From the NCBI RefSeq assembly GCF_022271435.1, contig NZ_JAFIQY010000003.1, positions 310,001 to 374,000 of the forward strand: a stretch of 64,000 nucleotides of DNA. Direction: 5' to 3'. The DNA comes from Streptomyces monomycini. GTDB taxonomy: Bacteria > Actinomycetota > Actinomycetes > Streptomycetales > Streptomycetaceae. Position numbers and translations under genes: made by a program. Shown here in pieces: positions 1 to 7,841 of this stretch; position 1 is the stretch's first letter; each line of letters starts with the position of its first letter. The notes under the pieces were generated by a model that was given only the letters and a program-made list of their open reading frames with translations, ran no database searches and had not been told where the DNA came from.

Positions 1-297
1 TGGGAGGCGGCGACGGCGCTGAGCCTGCCGCGCCGGCGCACCTGGACCGCGGTGATCCTGCCGCAGGCGTTCCGCCGGGTGGTCCCGGCGCTCGGCAACT
101 ACGTCATCGCGATGTTCAAGGACACGCCGATGCTGGCCGCGATCACCGTCGCGGAGCTGCTCTTCCAGGCGAACAGCATCAGCGCGACCACCTTCGACTA
201 CATGGAGCCGATCACGGTCGTCGGCGTCCTGTTCATCGTGATCTCGTACCCCACCTCCCTTCTTCTGCGAGCCCTGGAGCGTCGCCTTGTCCGATGA
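1..297 (+). CDS. ehuD: Ectoine/amino-acid ABC transporter permease, C-terminal part (EhuD-like)
   Basis: Open frame from the window edge to a TGA at 295-297; the N-terminus lies outside. The visible 98 residues carry the end of the EAA loop typical of polar amino-acid ABC permeases (WEAATALSL then ILPQAFRRVVPALGNY), followed by MFKDTPMLAAI and a final membrane segment before a basic tail. The stop overlaps the start of the ATPase gene, so the two are translationally coupled. The family is histidine/glutamate/arginine permeases; the ectoine (Ehu) assignment rests on the ATPase next door and is inferred. It would form the membrane channel that imports the solute delivered by a lipid-anchored binding protein. 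Confidence 0.7.
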   Translation, partial: WEAATALSLPRRRTWTAVILPQAFRRVVPALGNYVIAMFKDTPMLAAITVAELLFQANSISATTFDYMEPITVVGVLFIVISYPTSLLLRALERRLVR

Positions 298-1129
298 CAG
301 CAACCCCACACAGCCGGGGCAGCCGGCGCAGCCCGCGCCGCCCACGGTCGGCACCGCGGAGGACGGCCCCGAGCTGGTCCGTTTCGACCGGGTCACCAAG
401 CGCTTCGGCGCGCACACCGTCCTGGACTCGCTGGACATGACGGTCTACTCCGGCAAGCACGTGACGCTGATAGGCCCGTCCGGGTCCGGCAAGACCACGA
501 TCCTGCGGCTGCTGATGACGCTGCTGAAGCCGGAGGAAGGGAAGATCAAGGTCGGTGACGCGTACCTGACGCACGAGGAGAAGAACGGCAAGCTCGTGCC
601 GGCGAGCGAGAAGCACTGCCGGGAGGTGCGCAAGAACATCGGAATGGTCTTCCAGCAGTTCAACCTCTTCCCCAACATGAAGGTGCTGCGCAACATCACC
701 GAGGCGCCGGTGCACGTACTGGGCCTGGGCAAGGACGCCGCCGAGGAGCGGGCCCGCGGGCTGCTGGACCTGGTGGGCCTGACGCAGCACATCGACAAGT
801 ACCCGTCGCAGCTCTCCGGCGGCCAGCAGCAGCGGGTCGCCATAGCGCGCGCCCTGGCCATGCGGCCGCAGGTGCTGCTGCTGGACGAGGTGACCAGCGC
901 GCTCGACCCGGAGCTGGTGGCCGGCGTGCTGGACGTCCTGCGCGACATCGCGCACACCACCGACATCACCATGCTCTGCGTGACCCACGAGATGAACTTC
1001 GCGCGGGACATCTCGGACTGCGTGATGATGTTCGACCAGGGACGGGTGATCGAGTTCGGGACACCGGAGAAGATCTTCAGCGAACCGGAGAACGACCGCA
1101 CCCGGGAGTTCCTGAGCGCGGTCCTCTGA
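287..1129 (+). CDS. ehuA: Ectoine/hydroxyectoine-type ABC transporter ATP-binding protein
   Basis: A 280-residue ABC ATPase that powers uptake through the upstream permease. It has Walker A GPSGSGKTT (about residues 63-71), a Q-loop FQQFNLFPNM, signature LSGGQQQRVAIARAL, Walker B LLLDEVTSALD and switch His in CVTHEMNFARD. The stretch RLLMTLLKPEEGKI after Walker A resembles EhuA of compatible-solute importers more than general glutamate ATPases. The TTG start at 287 gives an 11-bp overlap with the permease; about 28 residues precede the core, so a later start is possible. Substrate (ectoine versus another polar amino acid) cannot be decided from the sequence alone. Confidence 0.75.
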   Translation: MSDDSNPTQPGQPAQPAPPTVGTAEDGPELVRFDRVTKRFGAHTVLDSLDMTVYSGKHVTLIGPSGSGKTTILRLLMTLLKPEEGKIKVGDAYLTHEEKNGKLVPASEKHCREVRKNIGMVFQQFNLFPNMKVLRNITEAPVHVLGLGKDAAEERARGLLDLVGLTQHIDKYPSQLSGGQQQRVAIARALAMRPQVLLLDEVTSALDPELVAGVLDVLRDIAHTTDITMLCVTHEMNFARDISDCVMMFDQGRVIEFGTPEKIFSEPENDRTREFLSAVL

Positions 1130-1429
1130 CGGCACGGTCCGTCCCGCGCGGCGTCCGGGAGCGGCCGCGGCCGCGTTCCGGGCGCCCCGCCGGACGGCGT
1201 AGCCGTCCTCCGCCATGGCCCGAGATGACCTGGGCATATGCCGGAGGACCACACCCCAGTACAGGTGCGTGGCCATCCCCCCTTTTCGGTCAAGACCCCC
1301 TCCGGCGGGCGGCTTTGGCCGCTATCGTGGTACGTGCCTCGCTGCCCGGGAACGGCCGGTAATGTTCGCCGGTCGTGACCGCCGGCGACGGCAGCGACGC
1401 AAACGGTCACAACCTGCTAGGGGGACACC
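1130..1429. other. 300-bp gap between ehuA and the IclR gene
   Basis: No credible gene in either strand. It contains a GC-rich region just after ehuA with short inverted repeats (around 1157-1180, possibly a weak terminator) and the promoter region of the IclR gene. The last bases carry the ribosome-binding site AGGGGGA about 6 nt before the GTG at 1430. Confidence 0.5.
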
Positions 1430-2188
1430 GTGGCGCTGAAGCCCGAGCCGACCGCGCCCTTCCACTCGGTGCAGTACGCCCTGCGCGTACTCGAAACCGT
1501 CGCCCGCCACGCCCGCGGGGTGTCGGACGTCCAGATCGCCCGCGAGACCGGCCTGCCGACCGGGCACCTCGCCCACATGCTGGCGATGCTGCGCCGCGAG
1601 GGCTATGTCGCGCAGGTCGCCGACGGTGCGTACGTCGTCGGCGAGTCCCTGGTCCTGCTCGGCTCGGGCGGCGGCCACGAGGAAGCGCTGCGCGACAAGC
1701 TCCAGCGCACCCTCGTCGAGCTGCGCGACTCGGTGGGCGCCGCGGTCTACATCAGCCGCTACATCGACGGCGAGGTCAAGATCCTGCACTACGCCGACGG
1801 ACCGCGGGCCCCCAAGGTCAACGAGTGGGCGGAATTCCGCCGGACGGCACATGCCAGCGCGGTCGGCAAGTGCCTGCTGGCGCAGCTGGACCACGACGGC
1901 CGGATGGACCACCTCTCCCGGCACAAGACCGCCCGCCTCACCTCCCGGACGATCACCAACGAGAAGGTGCTCTTCCACAAGCTGGACAGCCAGCCGCCGA
2001 CCGTGCCGATGCTGGACCTCCAGGAGTACGCGGTGGGCACGGTCTGCGCGGCCGTGCCGATCACGGCGGGCTCCACGGTCGGCTGTCTGGCCCTGTCGCT
2101 CCCGCTGGAGCACGCCCACCGGCTGCGGCAGGCCGCCGACGCGCTGAACCGGCGGGCGGCTCCGGTGCTGCTGTCGCTGACGCTCTGA
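1430..2188 (+). CDS. IclR-family transcriptional regulator
   Basis: A 252-residue DNA-binding regulator. The N-terminal winged helix-turn-helix runs over about residues 8-70 (VQYALRVLETVARHARGVSD, then IARETGLPTGHLAHMLAMLR). The C-terminal IclR effector domain contains the typical HASAVGKCLLAQL segment and the conserved ending AVPITAGSTVGCLALSLP. GTG start with a good RBS (AGGGGGACACC before it). It is codirectional with the importer upstream and may control it, but no operator was recognised and the effector is unknown. Confidence 0.85.
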   Translation: MALKPEPTAPFHSVQYALRVLETVARHARGVSDVQIARETGLPTGHLAHMLAMLRREGYVAQVADGAYVVGESLVLLGSGGGHEEALRDKLQRTLVELRDSVGAAVYISRYIDGEVKILHYADGPRAPKVNEWAEFRRTAHASAVGKCLLAQLDHDGRMDHLSRHKTARLTSRTITNEKVLFHKLDSQPPTVPMLDLQEYAVGTVCAAVPITAGSTVGCLALSLPLEHAHRLRQAADALNRRAAPVLLSLTL

Positions 2189-2298
2189 TCCCGGGGCGCC
2201 GGGGCCCGGAGGGGCTTCGGCGGGGACCCGGCCGGGCGGTGGCCGGGCGGTGGTCGGAAGCACCCCCGCGGACCAGGTAGTATTTCTTTTGTCAGCGC

Positions 2299-2372
2299 GC
2301 GCCGCTAGCTCAGTTGGTTAGAGCAGCTGACTCTTAATCAGCGGGTCCGGGGTTCGAGTCCCTGGCGGCGCA
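2299..2372 (+). tRNA. tRNA-Lys (anticodon CTT), copy 1
   Basis: Complete cloverleaf: acceptor arms GCGCCGC (2299-2305) and GCGGCGC (2365-2371), discriminator A at 2372, anticodon loop CTCTTAA at 2331-2337 with anticodon CTT at 2333-2335, T-loop TTCGAGT. CCA is not encoded. The body is identical to the copy at 9552-9625, and the upstream promoter regions are also similar. Confidence 0.97.
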
Positions 2373-2377
2373 CCTGG

Positions 2378-2424
2378 GAGTGGGCCTCTCGGAGCACAGC
2401 TTCGAGAGGCCCACTCGTGTTTTT
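2378..2424 (+). terminator. Rho-independent terminator after tRNA-Lys copy 1
   Basis: A perfect 14-bp stem (GAGTGGGCCTCTCG at 2378-2391 with its complement at 2403-2416), 11-nt loop, then GTGTTTTT. It ends the tRNA transcript and may also serve the convergent AA10 gene. Confidence 0.85.
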
Positions 2425-2463
2425 CCGTAGGTTCTTCCACTCGGTACCGCTACGTTCTTCCGC

Positions 2464-3051
2464 TCAGTACTCGACGTCCGAGCAGGCGTAGAACGCGTTA
2501 CCGGTGTCCGCGATCGTCCAGACGCCGACGATCAGGTGTTTTCCCGTCTTCCCGCCGGGCAGCGTGCCCGGGTGCGAGTACGTGGTCGGCGGCTGCTGAC
2601 CGTTGTAGGGGACGGTCAGGAACGGGGCCGGTTCCAGGTCCGCCCGGGTCAGGGGGCGGCTGGGGTTCCAGCCGTTCTTGGTGATGTAGTAGCGGAAGTC
2701 CGTGGTGCGGTGCGGGGCGGTGAAACGCCAGCGGAAGGTGTACGAGCCCGCGCTGACCTTGGTCGCGGGCCACTGGCCGGCGCGCGGGTCGTCCAGCTCC
2801 TTGAAGCGGCTGTTGCCGCCGGAGCAGATCCTGCCGTCGGCGGGTCCGCCGTTCGGGAAGCCCTTGGGGCCTTCGACGCTCTGCGGCTCCCACTGGATGG
2901 CGCCGCAGTTCTTCACCGTGCCGTTGGCACACAGTTTCTGTCTGCTGACGGGGGCGTCGGTGTAGCCGTGGCTGCCGGCGCCGCTGGTCGACAGGACCGT
3001 CGCGCCGATGACGCCCAGTCCGACGACGGCTGCGCTGATCCGTTTGCGCAT
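2464..3051 (-). CDS. Secreted AA10 lytic polysaccharide monooxygenase (chitin-binding protein), copy 1
   Basis: A 195-residue single-domain AA10 protein. A signal peptide of about 27 residues ends at GAGS, leaving His28 as mature N-terminus (HGYTDAPVSRQ), the hallmark of the copper histidine brace; the second copper ligand is His114 (FTAPHRTTDF). Cys pairs (41/49 and 76/near the C-terminal YACSDV) suggest two disulfides. These enzymes oxidatively cleave crystalline chitin or cellulose outside the cell. No carbohydrate-binding module is attached. A DasR-like element lies about 50 bp upstream. It is paralogous to the next gene, probably by tandem duplication. Confidence 0.93.
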   Translation of the reverse strand: MRKRISAAVVGLGVIGATVLSTSGAGSHGYTDAPVSRQKLCANGTVKNCGAIQWEPQSVEGPKGFPNGGPADGRICSGGNSRFKELDDPRAGQWPATKVSAGSYTFRWRFTAPHRTTDFRYYITKNGWNPSRPLTRADLEPAPFLTVPYNGQQPPTTYSHPGTLPGGKTGKHLIVGVWTIADTGNAFYACSDVEY

Positions 3052-3099
3052 GCTTCGCTCCCGGAATGAGGGGGGGGTTCCTGCGAGCCGAGTGCACTG

Positions 3100-3111
3100 C
3101 GGTCCAGACCA
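3100..3111. promoter_or_regulatory. DasR-like (dre) element upstream of AA10 copy 1
   Basis: CGGTCCAGACCA matches 10 of 12 positions of the DasR core TGGTCTAGACCA, 49 bp before the start at 3051. DasR is the GntR-family GlcNAc-responsive regulator of Streptomyces chitin genes; the match is by eye. Confidence 0.6.
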
Positions 3112-3259
3112 ACCAGCAGAATATTCCCGCCGGTCGGTGCTGCCTAGGGGCGGCGGGCCGGTGGATGCGAGCGAGGCTGCGCGAGGGAGCGGGGGCGCGC
3201 GGCCGGAGGGGGCCTCCCCGGAGGAAGGACAGGGAGGCCCGTCACGGCTCCGGCGCCGG

Positions 3260-3853
3260 TTACGACAGGTTGACGTCGGAGCAGGCGTAGAACGCGTTAC
3301 CGGTGTCGGCGATGTTCCAGACGCCCAGGATGATGTGGTGGCCGGACTTCTGGGTGGGCACCGTGCCCTGGTGCTGCACGGTGGCGGCCGGCTGCCGTCC
3401 GCCCATCGGCACCGTCACGAACGGCTCGGGTTCGAGGTCCGCCCGGGTGAGCGGCTTGCTCGGGTCGTAGCCGTCCTTGGTGATGTAGTACCGGAAGTCG
3501 GTGGTGGCGTGCCGGGCCGTCAGGCGCCACTGGAAGGTGTAGCCCTGGCCGCCCTTGAGGCGGGTGGCGGGCCACTTGCCGCCGCGCGGGTCGTCCAGTT
3601 CCTTGAAGCCGGTGTTGCCGCCGGAACATATCTTCCCGTCGGCGGGACCGGCGGCCGGGAAGCCCTTGGGGCCCTCGACGCTCTGCGGCTCGTACCGGAT
3701 CGCGCCGCAGTTCTTGACGGTGCCCTTGGCGCAGAGCGCCTGGCGGCTGGGGGGTGCGTCGCTGTAGCCGTGACTGGAAGCGCTGCCCGTGGCGAACAGG
3801 GACACTCCGGCGATGCCGAGACCGACCACGGCAGCGCTGAGCTTCTTACGCAT
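3260..3853 (-). CDS. Secreted AA10 lytic polysaccharide monooxygenase (chitin-binding protein), copy 2
   Basis: A 197-residue AA10 protein, closely similar to copy 1 throughout (shared KNCGAI, QSVEGPKGFP, PADGKICSGGN, ELDDPRGGKWPAT). Signal peptide ends at SASS, giving His28 at the mature N-terminus; second copper ligand His115 (LTARHATTDFRYY). It acts on chitin or cellulose outside the cell. The two copies differ mostly in the signal peptide and the loop before the second histidine, which may alter substrate preference. Two TGGTCTAGACCA-like elements lie upstream. Confidence 0.93.
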   Translation of the reverse strand: MRKKLSAAVVGLGIAGVSLFATGSASSHGYSDAPPSRQALCAKGTVKNCGAIRYEPQSVEGPKGFPAAGPADGKICSGGNTGFKELDDPRGGKWPATRLKGGQGYTFQWRLTARHATTDFRYYITKDGYDPSKPLTRADLEPEPFVTVPMGGRQPAATVQHQGTVPTQKSGHHIILGVWNIADTGNAFYACSDVNLS

Positions 3854-3912
3854 GTGGTGCTCCTGAAGAACGAGGGGGGTGTTCCATGAGCTGCTGACGT
3901 GCGCGCGTCGAG

Positions 3913-3924
3913 CGGTCTAGACCA
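3913..3924. promoter_or_regulatory. DasR-like (dre) element upstream of AA10 copy 2
   Basis: CGGTCTAGACCA differs from the DasR core TGGTCTAGACCA at one position; it lies 60 bp before the start at 3853, inside the likely promoter. Confidence 0.75.
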
Positions 3925-3952
3925 AACGGAAGCGTAGTGACGCTGCATGGAC

Positions 3953-3964
3953 ATGTCCAGACCA
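3953..3964. promoter_or_regulatory. Second chitin-regulon repeat upstream of AA10 copy 2
   Basis: ATGTCCAGACCA, in the same orientation as the element at 3913 and 40 bp away from it. Direct repeats of a TGGTCCAGACC-type 12-mer are known in Streptomyces chitinase promoters, so the pair may act together; this copy is weaker. Confidence 0.45.
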
Positions 3965-4023
3965 ATAGCCGGCGGACGGCCGGTTGCCGTTTCCGTACGG
4001 CCGCCCCAACACCTCCCTCGGCA

Positions 4024-5262
4024 TCACGCCACGGTGCTCAGCCGTTCCCCGCCGCCCGGAGCCGCGGCCGCAGACCCGCCCGGAGCCCCGGCCCGGGACC
4101 CGCCCGGGTGCGCGGCGCAGTGCACCAGCCCCGCGTACGTACGCCGCAGCGCGATCAGCGATTCCTGCGCCTCGCGGTAGACCGCCGCGTCCGGGCCGCC
4201 GCGGTGCGCGAGGGTGCGTACGGGCGCGCAGTGCCGGTCCAGAGCGGTCAGCCAGGCGCGCTGTCCGGCCGGCAGATGGCGGCGCGTCTGGTGCCGGCCG
4301 CCCTCCCCCGACCGGCGCCCGCCCGTACCGAGCACCGCGTCGGCCGCCAGGAACACCGGCGGCTCCAGCGCCCCCTGCTCCGCGAGCGCGCCCAGCACCG
4401 CGCCCTGCCGTGCGGAAGCCGGGGCCGCCCGCAGCTCCGCCGCCTCGCTCCACAGCTGAGCGCGCAGCGCGTGCTGGATACGGATCAGACGGCGCAGCGC
4501 CGTACCGGTGGACACGTCCCCGGGGGCACGTCCGGCGAGCGTCCCGGCCAGCCGCAACAGCCAGATGCCGTGTGCCTCCAGCCGGGTGGTGGCCAGCATC
4601 AGCCGGTCCAGCCGGCCGAGCGGCTGCCCCTTCGGCGACCAGCGCACGACCGGGACCAGTGCCTCCGTACGGGCGAGCTGGTCGATGGGCAGTCGGCGGC
4701 GCGGCTTGCGTTCGGGTGCCCAGTTCTGGAGGGCCAGCGTGGGGAGTGCCACGAACTGCTGGTGGTCGGCGCGGTGCGCGACGGCCGACCACAGGTCGAG
4801 GAAGGCGGCGTCGGCGGAACGCGGGGAGGCGGGGGCGAACGGGTCCAGGGCGCTCCAGCCGCAGGCCGCCACGATCACCGCCACCCGCAGGGACGCGGCG
4901 TCGGCGTTGCGCGGTGACAGCCGCGAGACGCGCTGCCGCAACGCCGTCAGTTCGCCGTCCCGCCCCGCCCGGGCGACCAGACCGCGGGCGGTGTCCGTGT
5001 CCGGCGCGGTGGCGGCCGCGCCGGCCAGCTCGCTCAGCCACGCCCAAGTGCCGGCCATGGTCCGTACGGGCGGCCGTTCGGGGAGGAAGCCGTGCGCTCC
5101 CGGGTCGGGTGCCCCGGCGGGCGTCCCCCCGGTCGTCCCCCCGGGGGGAGCCGAGGCGGACAGGGCGGAGCCCGGTGGCGCCGCGCCGGATATCGCGGGG
5201 TCCGGGCCTGCGGACGGTTCGCCGGACGGGGCCTGAAGGGAGGTGGGCGCTGTCGGCACCAT
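4024..5262 (-). CDS. Conserved hypothetical protein of the SPFH/NlpC cluster
   Basis: A 412-residue protein I do not recognise. The first ~75 residues are Pro/Ala/Gly-rich and probably disordered; residues ~80-390 look like an alpha-helical, soluble domain (TMAGTWAWLSELAG, then LRQRVSRLSPRNADAASLRVAVIV and RRTYAGLVHCAAH). No signal peptide, membrane segment or catalytic motif is visible. The ATG at 5262 follows GAAAGG and lies 65 bp beyond the stop of the NlpC/P60 gene, so it probably ends that operon. The frame stays open upstream into the neighbouring gene, but that extension is a GC-skew artefact. Function unknown. Confidence 0.7.
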   Translation of the reverse strand: MVPTAPTSLQAPSGEPSAGPDPAISGAAPPGSALSASAPPGGTTGGTPAGAPDPGAHGFLPERPPVRTMAGTWAWLSELAGAAATAPDTDTARGLVARAGRDGELTALRQRVSRLSPRNADAASLRVAVIVAACGWSALDPFAPASPRSADAAFLDLWSAVAHRADHQQFVALPTLALQNWAPERKPRRRLPIDQLARTEALVPVVRWSPKGQPLGRLDRLMLATTRLEAHGIWLLRLAGTLAGRAPGDVSTGTALRRLIRIQHALRAQLWSEAAELRAAPASARQGAVLGALAEQGALEPPVFLAADAVLGTGGRRSGEGGRHQTRRHLPAGQRAWLTALDRHCAPVRTLAHRGGPDAAVYREAQESLIALRRTYAGLVHCAAHPGGSRAGAPGGSAAAAPGGGERLSTVA

Positions 5263-5327
5263 GACGGTCGGCCTTTCTGCGAGAGCGGGCCCGCGCGGCA
5301 GCGGGCGGCGGGTGGACGGCCTCGTGG

Positions 5328-6287
5328 TCAGCCGACCCGCCCGTACAAGGTGGGGCGGTAGGCGGTGAAGGACGAGATCCGGACCGACCGGCCGGACCGC
5401 GGTGCCTCCAGGTACTGGCCGCCGCCGAGGTAGATCGCCACGTGGTGGACGCCGGACGAGGAGCCGTTGGACGACCAGAAGACCAGGTCGCCGCGGCGCA
5501 GCTGGGACCGTGTGATCGGTTCGGCGGCGCGGTACTGCGCGTCGGCGACCCGGGGCAGCGAGATGCCCGCGCGCTGGTACGCCTGCTGGACCAGGCCGGA
5601 GCAGTCGAACGCGGACGGGCCGTTGCCGCCCCACGCGTAGGGCTTGCCGATCTGTGCCATCGCCCACCGGATGGCGGTCTCGGTGCCGTACCGGATGGGG
5701 GTGCCCTTGCCGGTCCCGTTCGGGGAACCGTCGGAGCCGGCGTCGCCGCCGCTGCCGTCGGGCGCGTCGTCGCCCGGGCCGCCCTGCTTGCCGGTACGGG
5801 CCTCGTAGCGGTCCCGGTGGCTGGTCCACCACCAGCTGCCGCCCTGCTGGTACCAGTACACCCGGTCGACGGCGTCCCAGCCGGACCGGCCCCGGAAGGT
5901 GGGGTCGGGGTTGTGGCCGCGCGCGCCCGTACCGGTCGTGGAGGGCGCGGCGGACGCGGCCGGCGCCGTGGCCGACCTGTCGCCCTGGCCGCCGGCGTGC
6001 CGGGCGTACTTCGCGTAGTGGCTGGTCCACCGCCACCAGCCGGTGGCGTCCCGGTACCAGTACTTCGTCCCGTCCCAGCCCGCGTGGCGGGGCGCCGGTT
6101 CGGCGCCCGCCGTACCCGCCGCCGCGCCGACCAGCGTCACCGCGCCCACCGCCGCCGCGACCGCGCCCCGCACCGTGCACCGCGCCCGGCTGCCGCCGTG
6201 GCGCGCCGCGGACTCGACCGCGGCCCCGCTGCAGAAGGCGCATCCGCAGTCGGCCCCGACGACCTCGAAGAACACCGGTGTCCGCAT
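5328..6287 (-). CDS. NlpC/P60 peptidoglycan hydrolase with N-terminal cysteine cluster
   Basis: A 319-residue predicted gamma-D-glutamyl-diamino-acid endopeptidase. The C-terminal NlpC/P60 domain (about 195-319) carries Cys in FDCSGLVQQAY, His in GVHHVAIYLGGG and a polar residue near YLEAPRSG. Before it are two Trp/Tyr-rich repeats (WDGTKYWYRDATGWWRWTSH and WDAVDRVYWYQQGGSWWWTS) that look like short wall- or glycan-binding modules. Residues 1-30 hold CGCAFC, upstream of a single hydrophobic segment (about 40-60) that could be a membrane anchor or late signal peptide. A similar cysteine tag occurs in the protein two genes upstream. Probably cotranscribed with the SPFH gene, 24 bp upstream. Confidence 0.85.
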   Translation of the reverse strand: MRTPVFFEVVGADCGCAFCSGAAVESAARHGGSRARCTVRGAVAAAVGAVTLVGAAAGTAGAEPAPRHAGWDGTKYWYRDATGWWRWTSHYAKYARHAGGQGDRSATAPAASAAPSTTGTGARGHNPDPTFRGRSGWDAVDRVYWYQQGGSWWWTSHRDRYEARTGKQGGPGDDAPDGSGGDAGSDGSPNGTGKGTPIRYGTETAIRWAMAQIGKPYAWGGNGPSAFDCSGLVQQAYQRAGISLPRVADAQYRAAEPITRSQLRRGDLVFWSSNGSSSGVHHVAIYLGGGQYLEAPRSGRSVRISSFTAYRPTLYGRVG

Positions 6288-6311
6288 CCCACTGCCTGCC
6301 TCTCCGCTGTG

Positions 6312-7841
6312 TCAGCTCTTGCCGGCAGCGCTGCCGCGCGCCGTGTAGAAGGCCACGGTCAGGTCCTTGACCAGGGCTTTTCGTTCGTAGTCGTCCAGCT
6401 CCACCAGCCCTCTGCTGGTCAGCCGGTGAACGGTGTCGTCGACCGCGTCCACGACCGAGGTCAGCACGCTGTCGCGGTGCTTGGCGTCGATCGCCGCGAT
6501 CTGCCGTCGCTGCATGGCCGCCGCCACCTCGGGCGCGTACTCGATGCGGGTGGGCTGGACGGAGAAGACCTCGATGCCGACCGGGCGGCAGTCGGCGGCG
6601 AGCACCTCGGTGAGGGCCTCGCCGACCGCCTGGGCGTCGCGCAGCGTCGGCGCCTCCTCGTGGAACGCGTCCGCCGGGAGCTGCGACAGCACCCGCGCCA
6701 TCCCCGACTCCACCTGTTCCCGCAGGTAGGCGGTGTGGTCGCGGACGGTGAGCAGGGCCCGTGCGGTGTCCCTGACCCGCCACACGACGAGCACCACGAC
6801 ACGCAGCTGGATACCCTCGGCGTCGACCGCCGGCATCGCCTCGCTGCGCCAGTGCCGCAGCCGTACGTCGACCCGGCGGCGCAGCACCATCGGGTTGATC
6901 CACACCAGGCCGGTCCGGCGCACGCTGCCGCGGTAGCGTCCGAAGAGGGTGAGCACCCAGGCGCTGCCGACCCGCCCGCGGGCCAGCCCGCCGAAGGCGT
7001 ACACCGCCGCCACCGCGCCGAGACCGGCCAGGGCCCATTCCCACAGGTGGGGGGCGGGCCGGACGGCGATCTCCAGGCCCAGGGCGCGGACGACCGACGC
7101 GGGCAGCATGCCCCGCCGCCACAGGAACGCCACGGAGCAGACGAGCGCCAGCAGGCCGGCGAACAGGGCCAGCCAGCCGGACAGGGAGAAGCCGCGCCGC
7201 TCGGCGGGGCCGGCGTCCTCTTCGGTGGCGTGGCGTACGGCGGTTCCGCGGAGTTCGCGGAACCACGGGGGTCTGCCGCCCGCGGCCGTAGCGGTGTCCG
7301 CGTCCCGGCCGCCGCGGGCGGCGGACGCGTCGTCCGTGCCGGACCGGCTGCCCGCGGCGGCCACCCCGAGTGCGCCGTCGAGCACGGCGCGTTCCGCGGT
7401 GTCCAGCAGGTCGGTCGCGGCGGCGATACCGGCCACGGCGGCGTCGGCGGGGGTGATGCGGGCGGGTTCCCGGCCCGTCGGCGGGGGCGCCACCCGCGGC
7501 TGCTCGGTGGTGTCCGCCTCGGCGGCCCCGGTGCCGGTGTCCGGCTCGGCGCGGAAGAGCATGTCCATGGGGATGCTGTCGCTGTGCCCGGCGGGCCGCA
7601 GACGAGCGGACCAAGGGGGCGGCGCGGCGGTGGCCGGAGCTCCTGCCGCCGGGGCGCCACCATCTGAGGAGTCCTCAGCCCCGCCGCGCTGTCCTGCCCC
7701 TGAGTCCCTGTCAGCCAGGGCGGCCGCCGTCCCTGGTGCGGCCCCCTCCCCCGGCTCGCCGTGCTCCGCCCCCGGCTCCCCCGCCGCGTCGTTCCCGGTG
7801 TCCGCTGTCTCGGTCTTCGTCGCCATCGTGCGCTCCGTCAT
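6312..7841 (-). CDS. SPFH (stomatin/prohibitin/flotillin) domain membrane protein
   Basis: A 509-residue protein. About 200 N-terminal residues are acidic and Ala/Gly/Pro-rich; two membrane segments follow (about 217-237 and 268-286), then an SPFH/Band-7 domain (about 300-440: RYRGSVRRTGLVWINPMVLR, QLRVVVLVVWRVRDTARALL, LSQLPADAFHEEAPTLRDA) and a coiled C-terminus. SPFH proteins oligomerise into membrane scaffolds. The ATG at 7841 overlaps the upstream stop as ATGA, so it is coupled to the peptidoglycan-binding protein and probably organises these wall enzymes at the membrane; that link is inferred from operon structure. Earlier starts up to 7952 would lie inside the upstream gene. Confidence 0.88.
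   Translation of the reverse strand: MTERTMATKTETADTGNDAAGEPGAEHGEPGEGAAPGTAAALADRDSGAGQRGGAEDSSDGGAPAAGAPATAAPPPWSARLRPAGHSDSIPMDMLFRAEPDTGTGAAEADTTEQPRVAPPPTGREPARITPADAAVAGIAAATDLLDTAERAVLDGALGVAAAGSRSGTDDASAARGGRDADTATAAGGRPPWFRELRGTAVRHATEEDAGPAERRGFSLSGWLALFAGLLALVCSVAFLWRRGMLPASVVRALGLEIAVRPAPHLWEWALAGLGAVAAVYAFGGLARGRVGSAWVLTLFGRYRGSVRRTGLVWINPMVLRRRVDVRLRHWRSEAMPAVDAEGIQLRVVVLVVWRVRDTARALLTVRDHTAYLREQVESGMARVLSQLPADAFHEEAPTLRDAQAVGEALTEVLAADCRPVGIEVFSVQPTRIEYAPEVAAAMQRRQIAAIDAKHRDSVLTSVVDAVDDTVHRLTSRGLVELDDYERKALVKDLTVAFYTARGSAAGKS

Noticed and set aside
5263..7614. Minus-strand open frame that would extend the 4024-5262 protein to 1196 residues
   Set aside because: The extension runs antiphase through the NlpC/P60 and SPFH genes, is Arg/Pro/Gly-rich noise, and a normal ATG with RBS exists at 5262.
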